From the NCBI GenBank assembly GCA_963836375.1, contig CAWIJK010000002.1:744001-808000 (forward strand): a stretch of 64,000 nucleotides of DNA. The letters run 5' to 3'. Below are positions 8,936 through 18,277 of the stretch, piece by piece. Below the pieces are notes generated by a model. It saw nothing but the letters and a program-made list of their open reading frames with translations. It was not told where the DNA came from and did no database searches. Source of the DNA: CAWIJK01 sp963836375 (GTDB lineage: Bacteria; Actinomycetota; Acidimicrobiia; Acidimicrobiales; RAAP-2). Every line of letters starts with the position of its first letter. The stretch's first letter is position 1. The translations under genes and the position numbers were made by a program.

Positions 8936-9597
8936 CGAGCTGACCCGGTCGGTGGCCGCGTCGCCTTGGTGGCCCCGGCCCGTTTTCCTGTGGTCTTCTT
9001 CGCCGAGGCTTTCTTCGCGACAGTCTTCTTCGCCGTGGTCTTCTTCGCCGAGGCTTTCTTCGCGACAGTCTTCTTTGCTGCTGCTTTCTTCGCGACGGTC
9101 TTCTTTGCCGCGGTCTTCTTCGCCGAGGCTTTCTTCGCAGCAGTCTTCTTTGCCACTGTCCTCTTTGGCGCGGCCTTCTTCGCCGGGGACTTCTTGGTCG
9201 ATCCCTTGGCCCCGGGTCGGCTCCCGGCCACCCGGTCCGCGGCCTTGCGGGCCGCTTTGGCTGTGGTGCCGGCCCTTGTGGCGGCGTGCGAGGTCGCCGA
9301 CCGGCCGACATCGGCAGAGCGCTTTAGGATCTCGGCCACTTGCTTGGCCAGTTGCTCGGGATTCACGCTGAGGGAGCGGAGTTGGTTCTCGACCTCCCGG
9401 CGCACAAGCGCGACCAGTTCCTCGCTCGCCCTTCGGCTCCGTTCGACGAGGTCGTCGACCCACTCGGAGGCCTGGTCACGCTGCAGCTCCCCGGCGTTCA
9501 CGAGTTCGCGCACGATCTCTTCGGCCCGGGCCCGGGTGACGTGACCCAGAACGGCACCGGCATCGAAATACTTACGGAAGCCGTCGTTGGTGGCCAT
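8932..9597 (-). CDS. PhaF-like protein: helical phasin-type domain plus histone H1-like tail
   Basis: This 221-residue protein has two parts. Residues 1 to about 95 form an amphipathic helical region resembling phasin or PHA-regulator helices. Residues about 100-221 form a lysine/alanine tail of repeated AKKT/AKKA units like bacterial histone H1. The same order of domains occurs in PhaF of pseudomonads, which binds both storage granules and the nucleoid. Nucleoid binding by the tail is well founded by composition; granule binding is inference. The tail is encoded by a degenerate short tandem repeat, so its length is likely to vary between strains. The stop overlaps the proposed tlyA start. 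Confidence 0.75.
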   Translation of the reverse strand: MATNDGFRKYFDAGAVLGHVTRARAEEIVRELVNAGELQRDQASEWVDDLVERSRRASEELVALVRREVENQLRSLSVNPEQLAKQVAEILKRSADVGRSATSHAATRAGTTAKAARKAADRVAGSRPGAKGSTKKSPAKKAAPKRTVAKKTAAKKASAKKTAAKKTVAKKAAAKKTVAKKASAKKTTAKKTVAKKASAKKTTGKRAGATKATRPPTGSAR

Positions 9598-9655
9598 GAC
9601 CTCAAGGTACCGAAGGTGCTAGCTGCGAGCAAGCGGTCGACGGACGTCCGGGCCG

Positions 9656-10465
9656 TCAGCGGGCCCAGCGCGCGAGTAGATCGCGGACCAAGGCCCCGAG
9701 GTCGTCGGCGACGACCGCGGGCGCCGGGTCCACCGACGCGCCACGCGGCGTCACCCCCGAGAGCACCAAGGCGTACGGGAGCCCGAGGGCCCGGGCCAAG
9801 AGGCCGTCGGTGCTGGGCCGGTCGCCAACCACGCAGACCGCATCGGCCGCCCGCTCGGCGATCAGCCGGGCCATCGGGCGGCGCGGTTTGCCGGCGATCT
9901 CGGGCGTGGCCCCCGAGGCGGTCGCCACCGCGGCAAGCAGCGAGCCGGCACCGGGCAGCAGTCCGGCGGGCGTCGGGTAAGTGGCGTCCTCGTTGGTCCC
10001 GATGAGGCGGGCCCCGGCGCGTGCCGTGTTTGCCGCTACGGACAAAGAGGAGAAGTCGAAGTCCCGGGTGAACCCGACGACGACGGCATCGGCCGACCCC
10101 CCGGCCACCACGGTGACCCCGCGGTCGGCCAGGGCCTCGAGCACTCCGGGGCCGGCCAGGGCCACGACGGTGGAGCCTGGCTCGAGCAGTCCGGCGCCGG
10201 CCTGGGCCGAGGTGACGACGTCAGCGGGGTCGGCCGGCACCCCGGCCCGGTCGAGTGCGGCGACGACCTCATCGATGCGGAGCGAGGAGTTGTTCGAGGC
10301 GAAGACCGGCCGGACGCCGGCCGAGCGCAGGGCGGACAGGGCTTCGGGCACGCCGGGGATCGGCTCGCCGGCCAGCCAGACCACGCCGTCGAGGTCGATG
10401 ATCCAGGACCCTCCCGGCCCGGGCGGCCAGCCCGCGGCCGTCATCGGCTCGGTCGGCGCGCTCAC
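9656..10465 (-). CDS. HAD-superfamily sugar-phosphatase-like hydrolase
   Basis: A HAD-superfamily phosphatase of the NagD/4-nitrophenylphosphatase type, 269 residues from GTG 10463-10465 or 262 from ATG 10442-10444. Motif I is IIDLDGVVW (Asp24, Asp26), motif II is ASNNSS, the lysine is in AGKPRRP and motif IV is VVGDRPSTD. The C2 cap between motifs II and III fits NagD relatives. It heads the minus-strand run leading into the H1-like gene and tlyA, where mycobacteria also have a HAD gene (Rv1692, a glycerol-3-phosphate phosphatase). That specific substrate is a suggestion from synteny only. Confidence 0.88.
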   Translation of the reverse strand: MSAPTEPMTAAGWPPGPGGSWIIDLDGVVWLAGEPIPGVPEALSALRSAGVRPVFASNNSSLRIDEVVAALDRAGVPADPADVVTSAQAGAGLLEPGSTVVALAGPGVLEALADRGVTVVAGGSADAVVVGFTRDFDFSSLSVAANTARAGARLIGTNEDATYPTPAGLLPGAGSLLAAVATASGATPEIAGKPRRPMARLIAERAADAVCVVGDRPSTDGLLARALGLPYALVLSGVTPRGASVDPAPAVVADDLGALVRDLLARWAR

Positions 10466-10730
10466 TGGGCGCACGCTACCGGCGACTGGGAGGTGTCGGC
10501 GTCGAGGGGCGCCCGGGGGTACCGTGGCGGCGTGGCGAGCCCCGACACCGACGGTGCGGATCTCGGGCCACGCGCCGGAGGCGGTTCGTGAGCGGTCTGG
10601 GCGCTCCGGCCCCGGTGGGTGCCGGCGACGCGCGGCGCGCCGACTGACGTGGGCAACGGGCCCGGCGGACCGACACTGGCCTGCCCAGTGCCGGCATAGC
10701 CAACGGGCACGGGAACACCGGGGACGACCG

Positions 10731-11816
10731 ATGGCCGAAGTCAGGTTCGACGGCGTCACCAAACGCTTCGACGACGTGGTCGCGGTCGACGGACTGGACC
10801 TGGCCGTCAACGACGGTGAGCTGCTGGTGCTCCTCGGTCCGTCTGGGTGCGGCAAGACGACGGCCCTTCGCATGGTGGCCGGACTCGAGGAGCCGAGCGC
10901 CGGCACCGTGTCCATCGGCGGCCGGGTGGTCAACGAGGTCGACCCGAAGGACCGCGACGTGGCGATGGTCTTCCAGTCCTACGCGCTCTACCCACACCTG
11001 AGCGTGGCAAAGAACATCGAGTTCCCCCTTCGCCAACGGGGCATGGAGAAAGACGAACGGATGCGCCGGGTCACCGAGGTGGCCGTGACCCTCGGGCTTG
11101 ACCCGTACCTGTCTCGCAAGCCAGCGCAGCTCTCGGGGGGCCAGCGCCAGCGGGTGGCCTTGGCCCGGGCCATCGTCCGCAGCCCGCAGGTCTTCTTGAT
11201 GGACGAGCCGCTCTCGAACCTCGACGCCGCCCTACGGGTCCAGACCCGGGCGGACATCGTCTCGCTGCAGGACCGGCTCGGCACCACCACCCTCTACGTG
11301 ACCCACGACCAGGTGGAGGCGATGACGATGGGCGATCGGATCGCGGTGCTCGATGGCGGGGTCCTCCAGCAGGTGGCGCCGCCCCAGGACCTCTACGCCA
11401 GCCCGGCCAACGTCTTCGTGGCCGGGTTCTTGGGCAGCCCCGGCATGAACCTCTTGCCCGGCGTGCTCACCGGGGACTCCTCGGCTCTGCGCGTCGCCGT
11501 CTCGGGAGGCACGTTCCCGGTCCCCACGGGCGTGCCCGTCGGCGCCGTCGCCGGGACCGAGATCGTCTTCGGGGTGCGACCGGAGGCCATGAAGGTGGAG
11601 CCCGAGGGGCCCCTGGGGGCCACGGTGACCATCGTCGAGCTCCTCGGCGCCGAGGCCCATGTCCTCTGCCGCCTCGCTGACGGCACCCGGTTCGTCATCC
11701 GTCAGGAGGCGTCGTCGGTGCGGCCCGGGATCGGCGAAGCCATCCGGGTGGCCGTCGATCCCGGGGCCGGGTACCTGTTCGCCGCCGACGGGCGGCGGTT
11801 GGAGCCGGCCCGGTGA
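10731..11816 (+). CDS. Carbohydrate ABC transporter ATP-binding protein (MalK/UgpC type)
   Basis: A 361-residue ABC ATPase that energises sugar import. Walker A is GPSGCGKT (residues 36-43), followed by the Q-loop FQSYALYPHLSV, the LSGGQRQRVALARA signature, Walker B FLMDEPLSNLD and the switch His in THDQ. A C-terminal TOBE-like regulatory domain from about residue 235 is characteristic of MalK/UgpC/MsmK proteins. ATG 10731 follows a GGGGA ribosome-binding site. The long open frame upstream of this ATG is non-coding. The stop overlaps the GTG of the first permease gene. Confidence 0.95.
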   Translation: MAEVRFDGVTKRFDDVVAVDGLDLAVNDGELLVLLGPSGCGKTTALRMVAGLEEPSAGTVSIGGRVVNEVDPKDRDVAMVFQSYALYPHLSVAKNIEFPLRQRGMEKDERMRRVTEVAVTLGLDPYLSRKPAQLSGGQRQRVALARAIVRSPQVFLMDEPLSNLDAALRVQTRADIVSLQDRLGTTTLYVTHDQVEAMTMGDRIAVLDGGVLQQVAPPQDLYASPANVFVAGFLGSPGMNLLPGVLTGDSSALRVAVSGGTFPVPTGVPVGAVAGTEIVFGVRPEAMKVEPEGPLGATVTIVELLGAEAHVLCRLADGTRFVIRQEASSVRPGIGEAIRVAVDPGAGYLFAADGRRLEPAR

Positions 11817-12769
11817 GCGCCATCCTCGTCCCGACACCGGGGCCGGGGGCGCCGACGCCGCCCGCCGGACCCAGCCGGCGTCGACGGCGGGCCAAGGAGG
11901 CGGCCCTCGGCTACCTGCTGGTGCTACCGGCGATGGCCGCCTTCGGGGTCTTCGTCTTCTACCCGTTCGTCAACAATTTCCGACTGGCGCTCTACCAGTC
12001 CCCGCCCGTCCCGGGCCTCCCGTCCCATTACGTCGGGCTGCACCAGGCCGGCCAGGTCCTCTTCTCGAGTGCCTACGGCTTCCCCGAGAGCCTCCTCACC
12101 ACCATCGCCTTCGTCGTCATGGTGGTGCCGCTCAGCCTCCTGGCCGGCCTCGCCCTGGCGGTCGCCGCCCACCGCCGGCTCCGGGGCGTCGGCGTCTACC
12201 GGATGATCTTCTCCTCGACGGTGGTGAGCTCGGTGGCGGTTGCCGCCCTCGTCTTCGGCACCCTCATGAACCCGGTGGTGGGTTTCTTGCCCTGGCTCGG
12301 CATCAGCCCCCATCCTCCACTGCTCGAGAGCCCCACGTGGGCCCTCCCGTCCATCGCCGTCATGACCATCTGGCAGTTCCTCGGCCTGTCCTTCATCATC
12401 ATGTCGGCCGGGCTTCAGTCGCTGCCCGACGAGGTCCTCGAAGCGGCCCGCATCGACGGCGCCTCGTCGTGGACCCGGTTCTGGCGGGTGATCGTGCCCA
12501 TGCTCTCCCCCACCATCTTCTTCGCCGTGGTGGTGGGCACGATCTACGCCTTCCAGACGTTCGGGCAGATCGACATCCTGATTGGCTACGACAACAACCC
12601 GGCGCGTCTGCACGTGAACGTGCTCGTCTACAACATCGTCAACACCTTGACCCAGGAGAACAACACCGGGGTCGCCGCGGTGATGTCCATTGCCCTGTTC
12701 CTCGTGACCCTGGTGTTGACGCTCCTCCAGATGCGTTTTTTGGAACGGCGGGTGCACTATGCCCGGTGA
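11813..12769 (+). CDS. Sugar ABC transporter permease, MalF/UgpA type
   Basis: A 318-residue inner-membrane permease with about six transmembrane helices. The cytoplasmic EAA loop is seen in LPDEVLEAARIDGASSWTRFWRVIVPML, which contacts the ATPase. The basic, Pro-rich N-terminus (residues 1-30) precedes the first helix. GTG 11813 overlaps the ATPase stop (GTGA), showing translational coupling. It is part of the four-gene importer at 10,731-15,130. The substrate is not determined but is probably a sugar or glycerol-phosphate-like compound. Confidence 0.93.
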   Translation: MSAILVPTPGPGAPTPPAGPSRRRRRAKEAALGYLLVLPAMAAFGVFVFYPFVNNFRLALYQSPPVPGLPSHYVGLHQAGQVLFSSAYGFPESLLTTIAFVVMVVPLSLLAGLALAVAAHRRLRGVGVYRMIFSSTVVSSVAVAALVFGTLMNPVVGFLPWLGISPHPPLLESPTWALPSIAVMTIWQFLGLSFIIMSAGLQSLPDEVLEAARIDGASSWTRFWRVIVPMLSPTIFFAVVVGTIYAFQTFGQIDILIGYDNNPARLHVNVLVYNIVNTLTQENNTGVAAVMSIALFLVTLVLTLLQMRFLERRVHYAR

Positions 12770-13643
12770 CCCAACGGTCCCTGGCGGCCGGGCCTCTGAC
12801 CCGTCACGGGCCCGGTCCAGGCGACGACAACGCCTGCGGCTGGCCGGCAGCTACACCGTCCTGAGCGTGGCCGCCGTGGTGATCCTCCTGCCGCTGTACA
12901 TCACTGTGGTCAATTCCCTCCTCGAAGAGGGACAGATCGCCAAGCAGCCACCGCCGTTCTTCCCGTTCCACCCCCAGTGGCAGAACTACACGATGGCGTG
13001 GAGCCAGGGGCACCTCGGTTTCTACATGCGCAATTCGCTGATCATGACCGCGATCATCGTCGTCGCCCAGCTGGTGACGTCCATCCTCGCCGGTTACGCC
13101 TTCGCCTTCCTGCGCTTCCCCTTCCGGCGGACGCTGTTCGTCGTGTGCCTGGCCACACTGATGATCCCCTTCGAGGTGACGTTCATCACGAACCTAAGCA
13201 CCATCACCTCCCTCGGCTGGTTCAACACGTACGCCGGTCTCGCCGTGCCCTTCCTGGCGACCGGCTTCGGCATCTTCTTGCTCCGCCAGGCCTTCTTGCA
13301 GATCCCCAAGGACCTCCAAGAGGCGGCGCTGCTCGACGGGTACGGGCACTGGCGGTTCATGACCCGGGTCGCCGTCCCCCTGGCCCGGCCCTCCATCGCC
13401 GCCCTCGGGGTGTTCTCCTTCCTGGCGGCCTGGAACCAGTACTTGTGGCCCCTGGTGGCCACCGGGGGGACGACACCGCTCGACACGGTGCAGATCGGAC
13501 TGAAACAACTGGTCGGCCAGCAGGCCGACCAGATCAACGTGGCCCTGGCCGGCGCGGTCATCGCCTTCGTGCCCCTGGTGGTCCTCTTGCTGGTCTTCCA
13601 GAAGCAGCTGGTGCGGAGCCTCACGGCCGGCGCCGTGAAGTGA
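12759..13643 (+). CDS. Sugar ABC transporter permease, MalG/UgpE type
   Basis: A 294-residue second permease subunit with six predicted helices. The EAA loop is LQEAALLDGYGHWRFMTRVAVPLARPS. It ends in a long hydrophobic segment followed by the basic tail FQKQLVRSLTAGAVK, typical of MalG relatives. ATG 12759 overlaps the preceding permease by 11 bases. It pairs with the MalF-type subunit to form the membrane channel. Confidence 0.93.
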   Translation: MPGDPTVPGGRASDPSRARSRRRQRLRLAGSYTVLSVAAVVILLPLYITVVNSLLEEGQIAKQPPPFFPFHPQWQNYTMAWSQGHLGFYMRNSLIMTAIIVVAQLVTSILAGYAFAFLRFPFRRTLFVVCLATLMIPFEVTFITNLSTITSLGWFNTYAGLAVPFLATGFGIFLLRQAFLQIPKDLQEAALLDGYGHWRFMTRVAVPLARPSIAALGVFSFLAAWNQYLWPLVATGGTTPLDTVQIGLKQLVGQQADQINVALAGAVIAFVPLVVLLLVFQKQLVRSLTAGAVK

Positions 13644-13714
13644 GCGTCCCGGGGGGACGAGAGAGGACCTTCGGCGCCCGGAGAACGACCGGCCCAGATG
13701 CTAGAAGGGGTGCC

Positions 13715-15130
13715 ATGCGCAGACCCCGGTTCGCCCGGAGCGCCGCAGCGGCGGCGGTCGCCATCTCATGCTGCACCACCGTCTCGGCGGTCGGCCTCCT
13801 CGACGCCGCCCCGTCGCCGGCCGCCGCAGCCCGCCTCCCTGCGTGTCCCCTCAAGGCCCTCGCCCAGGCCAAGGGCATCGTCGACATCACCTTCTGGGAG
13901 TCGATGACCCGGGCCAACGCCCAGACCCTCCAGGAGATCACCAACGGCTTCAACTCGTCGCAAGCAAAGGTCCACGTGACCCTGGTGGCCCAGGCCGGCT
14001 ACGACGACACCTGGCAGAAGTACACGGCCGGGCTGACCAACGGCCAGCTCCCCGACATCGTCCAGCTCGAGGACATCCGGACCCAGCAGGCGATCGACAC
14101 CCGGTCGTTCCTGCCCGTCCAGTCTTGCATGAATGCCTCGAAGTACTCGACGTCGGACTTCCTGGCCCGACCGCTCGCCTACTGGAAGGTCAACGGGGTC
14201 CAGGTCGCCCTGCCCTTCGCCGTGTCCAACCCGCTCCTCTACTTCAACAAGGTGGCGTTCCAAAAGGCCGGCCTGAACCCGGCCGATCCACCGACCACGC
14301 TGCCGGCGATGATCGCCGACGCCCAGAAGCTCAAGGCCTCGGGCAGCGGGATGGGCCTGAAGCTCGACCCCTGGCACCTCGAGACATGGCTGGCGACGGC
14401 AAACCAGCTCTTCGTGAACAATCAGAACGGCCGGACCGCACGGGCCACCAAGGCCGCCTTCAACTCGGCGACCGGTCTGCAGATCTTCACCGACCTCGAC
14501 CAGCTCGTGCGCAGCGGTGACGCCACCACGAATCCGTCGAGCGGTGCCAGCGAGTACGACAACCTCCTCGGGATCGGCAGCGGCAAGTACGGGATGACCG
14601 TGGACAGTTCCGCCGACCTCGGCACCATCAGCCAGGTCCTGAGCAGCGGCCAGTACCCGAACGTCCAGCTGGGGATCGGCTCGTTCCCGGTGCTGAGCTC
14701 GAGCATCCAGGGCGGGATCGAGCCGGGCGGCTCCGGCGTCTACATCTCGAACAAGGTGCCGGCCGTCGACCAGGCGGCGGCCTGGCAGTACATGCAGTGG
14801 ATCGACAACACCCAGAGCCAGGCCACCTGGGCCGCGGGAACCGGGTACATCCCGGTGCGCAAGTCGTCGACCCAGACGGCCACCGTCCAGCACCTCTGGA
14901 CCGTGTCGCCGGGGTACAAGGTCGCCTACGACCAGCTGAACGGCGGCGTCAACGACGCGGCCACCTCGGGCTCGGTGATCGGCCCGTACGCCGACGTGCG
15001 CACCGACATCCTCAATGCCGAGCAGTCCATGTTCGCCGGGAGCCTCACGCCGAAGGCCGCCCTGGCCCAGGCGCAGAGAACCGCCGACGCCACCATCGCC
15101 TCGTACAACCAGCGCTTGGACGGCTCCTGA
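13715..15130 (+). CDS. Extracellular sugar-binding protein of ABC importer
   Basis: A 471-residue family 1 solute-binding protein, exported by a Sec-type signal peptide (basic residues 2-7, hydrophobic stretch to about Ala37). I see no clear lipobox, although a CC pair lies in the signal region. The mature part shows the family pattern ITFWESM...AQTLQEITNGFN near the start and IEPGGSGVYISNK in the C-lobe. ATG 13715 has a strong AGAAGGGG ribosome-binding site five bases upstream. It is the last gene of the importer and presumably sets its specificity. Confidence 0.9.
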   Translation: MRRPRFARSAAAAAVAISCCTTVSAVGLLDAAPSPAAAARLPACPLKALAQAKGIVDITFWESMTRANAQTLQEITNGFNSSQAKVHVTLVAQAGYDDTWQKYTAGLTNGQLPDIVQLEDIRTQQAIDTRSFLPVQSCMNASKYSTSDFLARPLAYWKVNGVQVALPFAVSNPLLYFNKVAFQKAGLNPADPPTTLPAMIADAQKLKASGSGMGLKLDPWHLETWLATANQLFVNNQNGRTARATKAAFNSATGLQIFTDLDQLVRSGDATTNPSSGASEYDNLLGIGSGKYGMTVDSSADLGTISQVLSSGQYPNVQLGIGSFPVLSSSIQGGIEPGGSGVYISNKVPAVDQAAAWQYMQWIDNTQSQATWAAGTGYIPVRKSSTQTATVQHLWTVSPGYKVAYDQLNGGVNDAATSGSVIGPYADVRTDILNAEQSMFAGSLTPKAALAQAQRTADATIASYNQRLDGS

Positions 15131-15188
15131 GCGCACCGGGCCCGCCGTTCGGCCGGCCCCGCGCCCGGGCACTGGGTGCCGACCCTCG

Positions 15189-16673
15189 CTACGGGGCGGG
15201 CGTGTCCCTTCGGGTCCGGTTGCCCGACGAGCGCGCCGCGCGACGGGCCGCGTCGTCCGCCTCGGCGGCGGCGTGGCGGGCGGCCTCGACGAGCTCGGCC
15301 GCGCCGAGTGACAGGCCCTTGGCGAACTCGTCGAGGTCGGGACAGCCCGACCGGTCGGCCAGGACCCCCAGGGTCAGTTGGCCGAGATAGGAAAGGGCGG
15401 CCACCCCGAGGCTCAGGTTGCCGGCGATGGGCACGAAGGCCACCGCCTCGGTCATCGTGGCCCCGAGGGCGCTGAGGGCGACGGGCGGACCCGGGACGTT
15501 GGTCACCACCAGGTTCACCAGCGGCTGACGGCCGACCAGCCCGGTGACCCCGGCCAGCGCGCTCTGGGGGAGGGGCTCGAGGAGCCCGAAGGCGGCCTGG
15601 GCGGCCAGCTGCTGGTGGTGGACCTTGTCCCGACCGACGTCGTCGGCCACGGCTCTGAGCCGGGCCACCGGGTCGAGCGCGCCGAGCGGCGCCCGGACCA
15701 CGAGGGTCGAGACCCGGTTGCCGAGGACATGGTGCTCGGTGTCGTGCTCGAACCCCACCGGGACCATGAGGTGGACCTCGCGGCCGGTCACCGGCTCGCC
15801 CCGGCTGGCCAGCAGGGTCCCCACCCCGCGGGCGACGACGGCCAGCAGCACGTCATTGACCGTGACCCCGAAGGTGTGGCCGACCTGGCGCAGGTCCTCG
15901 AGCGAGAGCCGGACGACCGCAAGGCGGCGACCCTTGCTCACCGGGACGTTGATCGACAGGCGCGGTGCCAGCATGTGGGGGCCGGTCAGCGACCGCAACG
16001 CGTCGGCGACCCTGACCGCCCGCCCGAGGTGCCGGACCGGGTGGCCCAGGCAGTCCAGGGCGAACAGGGCGCCACGCAGGGGGACGGCGGCCAGCCGGCC
16101 CAGGTCGCGGGCCACCTTCAGGCCGGCCGGAGGTTCGCCGACCGGCTCCCAGGCCGGCGCCGGCCTGGGAGCCGGCTGGGCGACGTCGAAATCGAAGATG
16201 ACCGTCACCAGTTCGACCCCCGCCAGCCCGTCGGCCATGGCGTGGTGGAGCTTGTCGACGATGGCCACGCGGCCGCCGGCCAGGCCGTCGACCATCCAGA
16301 CCTCCCACAGCGGGCGGTCGAGGTCGAGCGGCGTCGCCAGGAGGTCCTCGCAGACGGCCAGGAGCTGGTCCTCGGAGCCGGGGGCCGGGACCTCGGCCAG
16401 GCGGACGTGGTTGGCGATGTCGAACCGGTCGTCGTCGACCCAGGTCGGCGGCGCCTCGCGCAAGGGGGAGGCGACCACCCGCTGACGCAGCTTGGGGACC
16501 AGGTGGAGCCGGTTCTCGATCTGGGCCCGCAGGTCGTCGAGACGAGGCCGTCCGGAACCGTCTCGCAGCCCGGCCCCGTCGAAGAAGCCGATCGACCCCA
16601 TGTGCATCGGCTGGGCCGCCGAGTCGAGGTGGATGAAGGCGGCGTCGAGCGGGCGGAGGGCCTCGCCGGTCAT
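15189..16673 (-). CDS. WS/DGAT-family acyltransferase (second of pair)
   Basis: A 494-residue wax ester synthase/diacylglycerol acyltransferase family protein. The active-site motif HHxxxDG is present as HHAMADG near residue 140, and the family segments PLWEVWMVDGL and NLVVTNVPGPP are conserved. Such enzymes esterify acyl-CoA with a fatty alcohol or diacylglycerol to make storage lipids. The ATG at 16671-16673 overlaps the stop of the preceding acyltransferase gene (ATGA). A Ser/Ala-rich C-terminal tail of about 45 residues extends past the conserved fold. Confidence 0.92.
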   Translation of the reverse strand: MTGEALRPLDAAFIHLDSAAQPMHMGSIGFFDGAGLRDGSGRPRLDDLRAQIENRLHLVPKLRQRVVASPLREAPPTWVDDDRFDIANHVRLAEVPAPGSEDQLLAVCEDLLATPLDLDRPLWEVWMVDGLAGGRVAIVDKLHHAMADGLAGVELVTVIFDFDVAQPAPRPAPAWEPVGEPPAGLKVARDLGRLAAVPLRGALFALDCLGHPVRHLGRAVRVADALRSLTGPHMLAPRLSINVPVSKGRRLAVVRLSLEDLRQVGHTFGVTVNDVLLAVVARGVGTLLASRGEPVTGREVHLMVPVGFEHDTEHHVLGNRVSTLVVRAPLGALDPVARLRAVADDVGRDKVHHQQLAAQAAFGLLEPLPQSALAGVTGLVGRQPLVNLVVTNVPGPPVALSALGATMTEAVAFVPIAGNLSLGVAALSYLGQLTLGVLADRSGCPDLDEFAKGLSLGAAELVEAARHAAAEADDAARRAARSSGNRTRRDTPAP

Positions 16674-18082
16674 GGGTCCAAGCCGCTCTCGGCTCGGGGT
16701 GGGTCGGCGGCCAGGGCCAGCACCTCGTCGAAGCCGTACTGGAGGCAGCCGGCCAGGACCGGGCCGTCGGGGACCGCCGCGGGGTCGATGTTCACCCCGA
16801 TGCAGGTCCGTCCGCCCATGGTGACCAGGGCCACGTTCACGGCCGAGCCCGAGGGCGGAGCGAAGGCGTAGAACTCCTCGACCAGCGCGCCGGCCAGGTA
16901 GGTGTCCACCGGAGGGCCGGCCACGTTGGTGGCGACGAAGTCCGTGCCCTTGAGCATCATGGCGAAGGCCGAGGTGGCCAGAGCCGGCGGGAGCCGGTTC
17001 AAGACGCCGGCCAGGACGTCGGTCAGCTCGAGGCCGGGGGCGTGCTTCCAGAAGCCCGCCCGCTGGTGGACCGACGCGATACGCGTCGCCGGGTCGGTCT
17101 GGTCGGTGCCCAGCACGAAGCGCGCCGGGGCGAACCGGTTGCTCTGGATCGGGTCCGAGGGCTGGCGGATGCTGACCGGCATCATGATGCGGAGGTCTCC
17201 GGGCACGTGCCCGTGCAGCTCGTGGTAGCGGCGGAGACCACCGAGGATGCCGGCGACGAAGGCGTCGTTGATCGTGCCCCCAGCCGCCTCCCCCGCCCGG
17301 TGCAGGGCTCCGACGGGGAGGTCGATGACCTCGAAGCGGCGGGCGAAGCTCCGCCCCCGCAGAAGCGGCGAGAGCGGCTCGAGGGTGGGGGCCAGCAGTC
17401 GGAGAACCGACTCGGCGGTCGCCCGGAGATCGGCCAGCGCCCGGCCGGGGCGCAAGAGCGCGCCGGCGGCGGCCTCGCCGGCTCTCCACGGCAGCCGGGC
17501 GAGCCGGCCCACCCGCTCTTCGGCCAGGGCCAGGGGGCCCCGCCGGGCGGCGAGGGACCGCTCGAGGTCCGCCTCGACACCGGCCCGTCGGGTCTCGGCG
17601 TCGGTCGGGTCCCGCTCGGTGTCGAGCATCCGGCCGGCCACGGCCAGGCCGCCGACGCCGTCGATCATGGCGTGATGCAACTTGATGGCGAAGGCGGCCC
17701 GTCCCCCGTCGAGGCCCCCGAGCAGGATCGCCTGCCAGAGCGCGAGCTCGGGGTCAAAGGCGGTGGTCGCCAGCACCTGGGCGACGTCGAGGGCCGTCCG
17801 CAGGGTGGCCGGCCCCGGCAGGTCCAGCCGGTGGAGGTGGAGTCCGAGGTCGAAGTAGGGGTCCTCCCGCCAGACCGGCCGCCCCCAGCCCAGTGTCTGG
17901 GGCACCACCTTGGACCGGAACCGTGGGACCTCCCTGGTGAGGGCGTCGAGCCGCTTGGTCAGGATCTCGACGTCAGGATGCCGGTCCAACACCACCACGG
18001 CGGTGATGGTGTTGCGCAAGACCGGATCGCGGTTGATCGTCCAGAGCAGCGCGTCCGAATCGCTGAGCCGCTCTTCGAACAT
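16670..18082 (-). CDS. WS/DGAT-family acyltransferase (first of pair)
   Basis: A 470-residue WS/DGAT acyltransferase beginning MFEERLSDSDALLWTINRDP, a usual start for the family. The catalytic motif is HHAMIDG near residue 137, and the C-terminal domain contains FVATNVAGPP and GVNIDPAAV. It differs clearly from the downstream paralogue, so the pair is not a very recent duplication. The two genes overlap by 4 bp and are co-transcribed away from the secreted repeat protein. Lipid storage is the likely role; acceptor preference cannot be told from sequence. Confidence 0.92.
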   Translation of the reverse strand: MFEERLSDSDALLWTINRDPVLRNTITAVVVLDRHPDVEILTKRLDALTREVPRFRSKVVPQTLGWGRPVWREDPYFDLGLHLHRLDLPGPATLRTALDVAQVLATTAFDPELALWQAILLGGLDGGRAAFAIKLHHAMIDGVGGLAVAGRMLDTERDPTDAETRRAGVEADLERSLAARRGPLALAEERVGRLARLPWRAGEAAAGALLRPGRALADLRATAESVLRLLAPTLEPLSPLLRGRSFARRFEVIDLPVGALHRAGEAAGGTINDAFVAGILGGLRRYHELHGHVPGDLRIMMPVSIRQPSDPIQSNRFAPARFVLGTDQTDPATRIASVHQRAGFWKHAPGLELTDVLAGVLNRLPPALATSAFAMMLKGTDFVATNVAGPPVDTYLAGALVEEFYAFAPPSGSAVNVALVTMGGRTCIGVNIDPAAVPDGPVLAGCLQYGFDEVLALAADPPRAESGLDP

Positions 18083-18277
18083 CGCTGCGTCCTTCCTGGC
18101 CGACCCCTCACCCCCATGGTCGCGCCGGACGGGACCGGGGAGCAGAGCCGTTGGTCACGAGCCCGGCCACTCGGGCCTGTGCCCCCGGCCCCGCCCGACG
18201 GCCGATGGCGGGTTTGGGGTAGCGTTCCAGGTCGCGGCCCGATTCGGGGGCCCATGGCACGCGGTGGGAGTCACGGC

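Noticed and set aside
9000..9200. Possible DNA satellite or CRISPR-like repeat
   Set aside because: The tandem CTTCTTCGC-type units encode the AKK repeats of the H1-like protein; there are no spacers.
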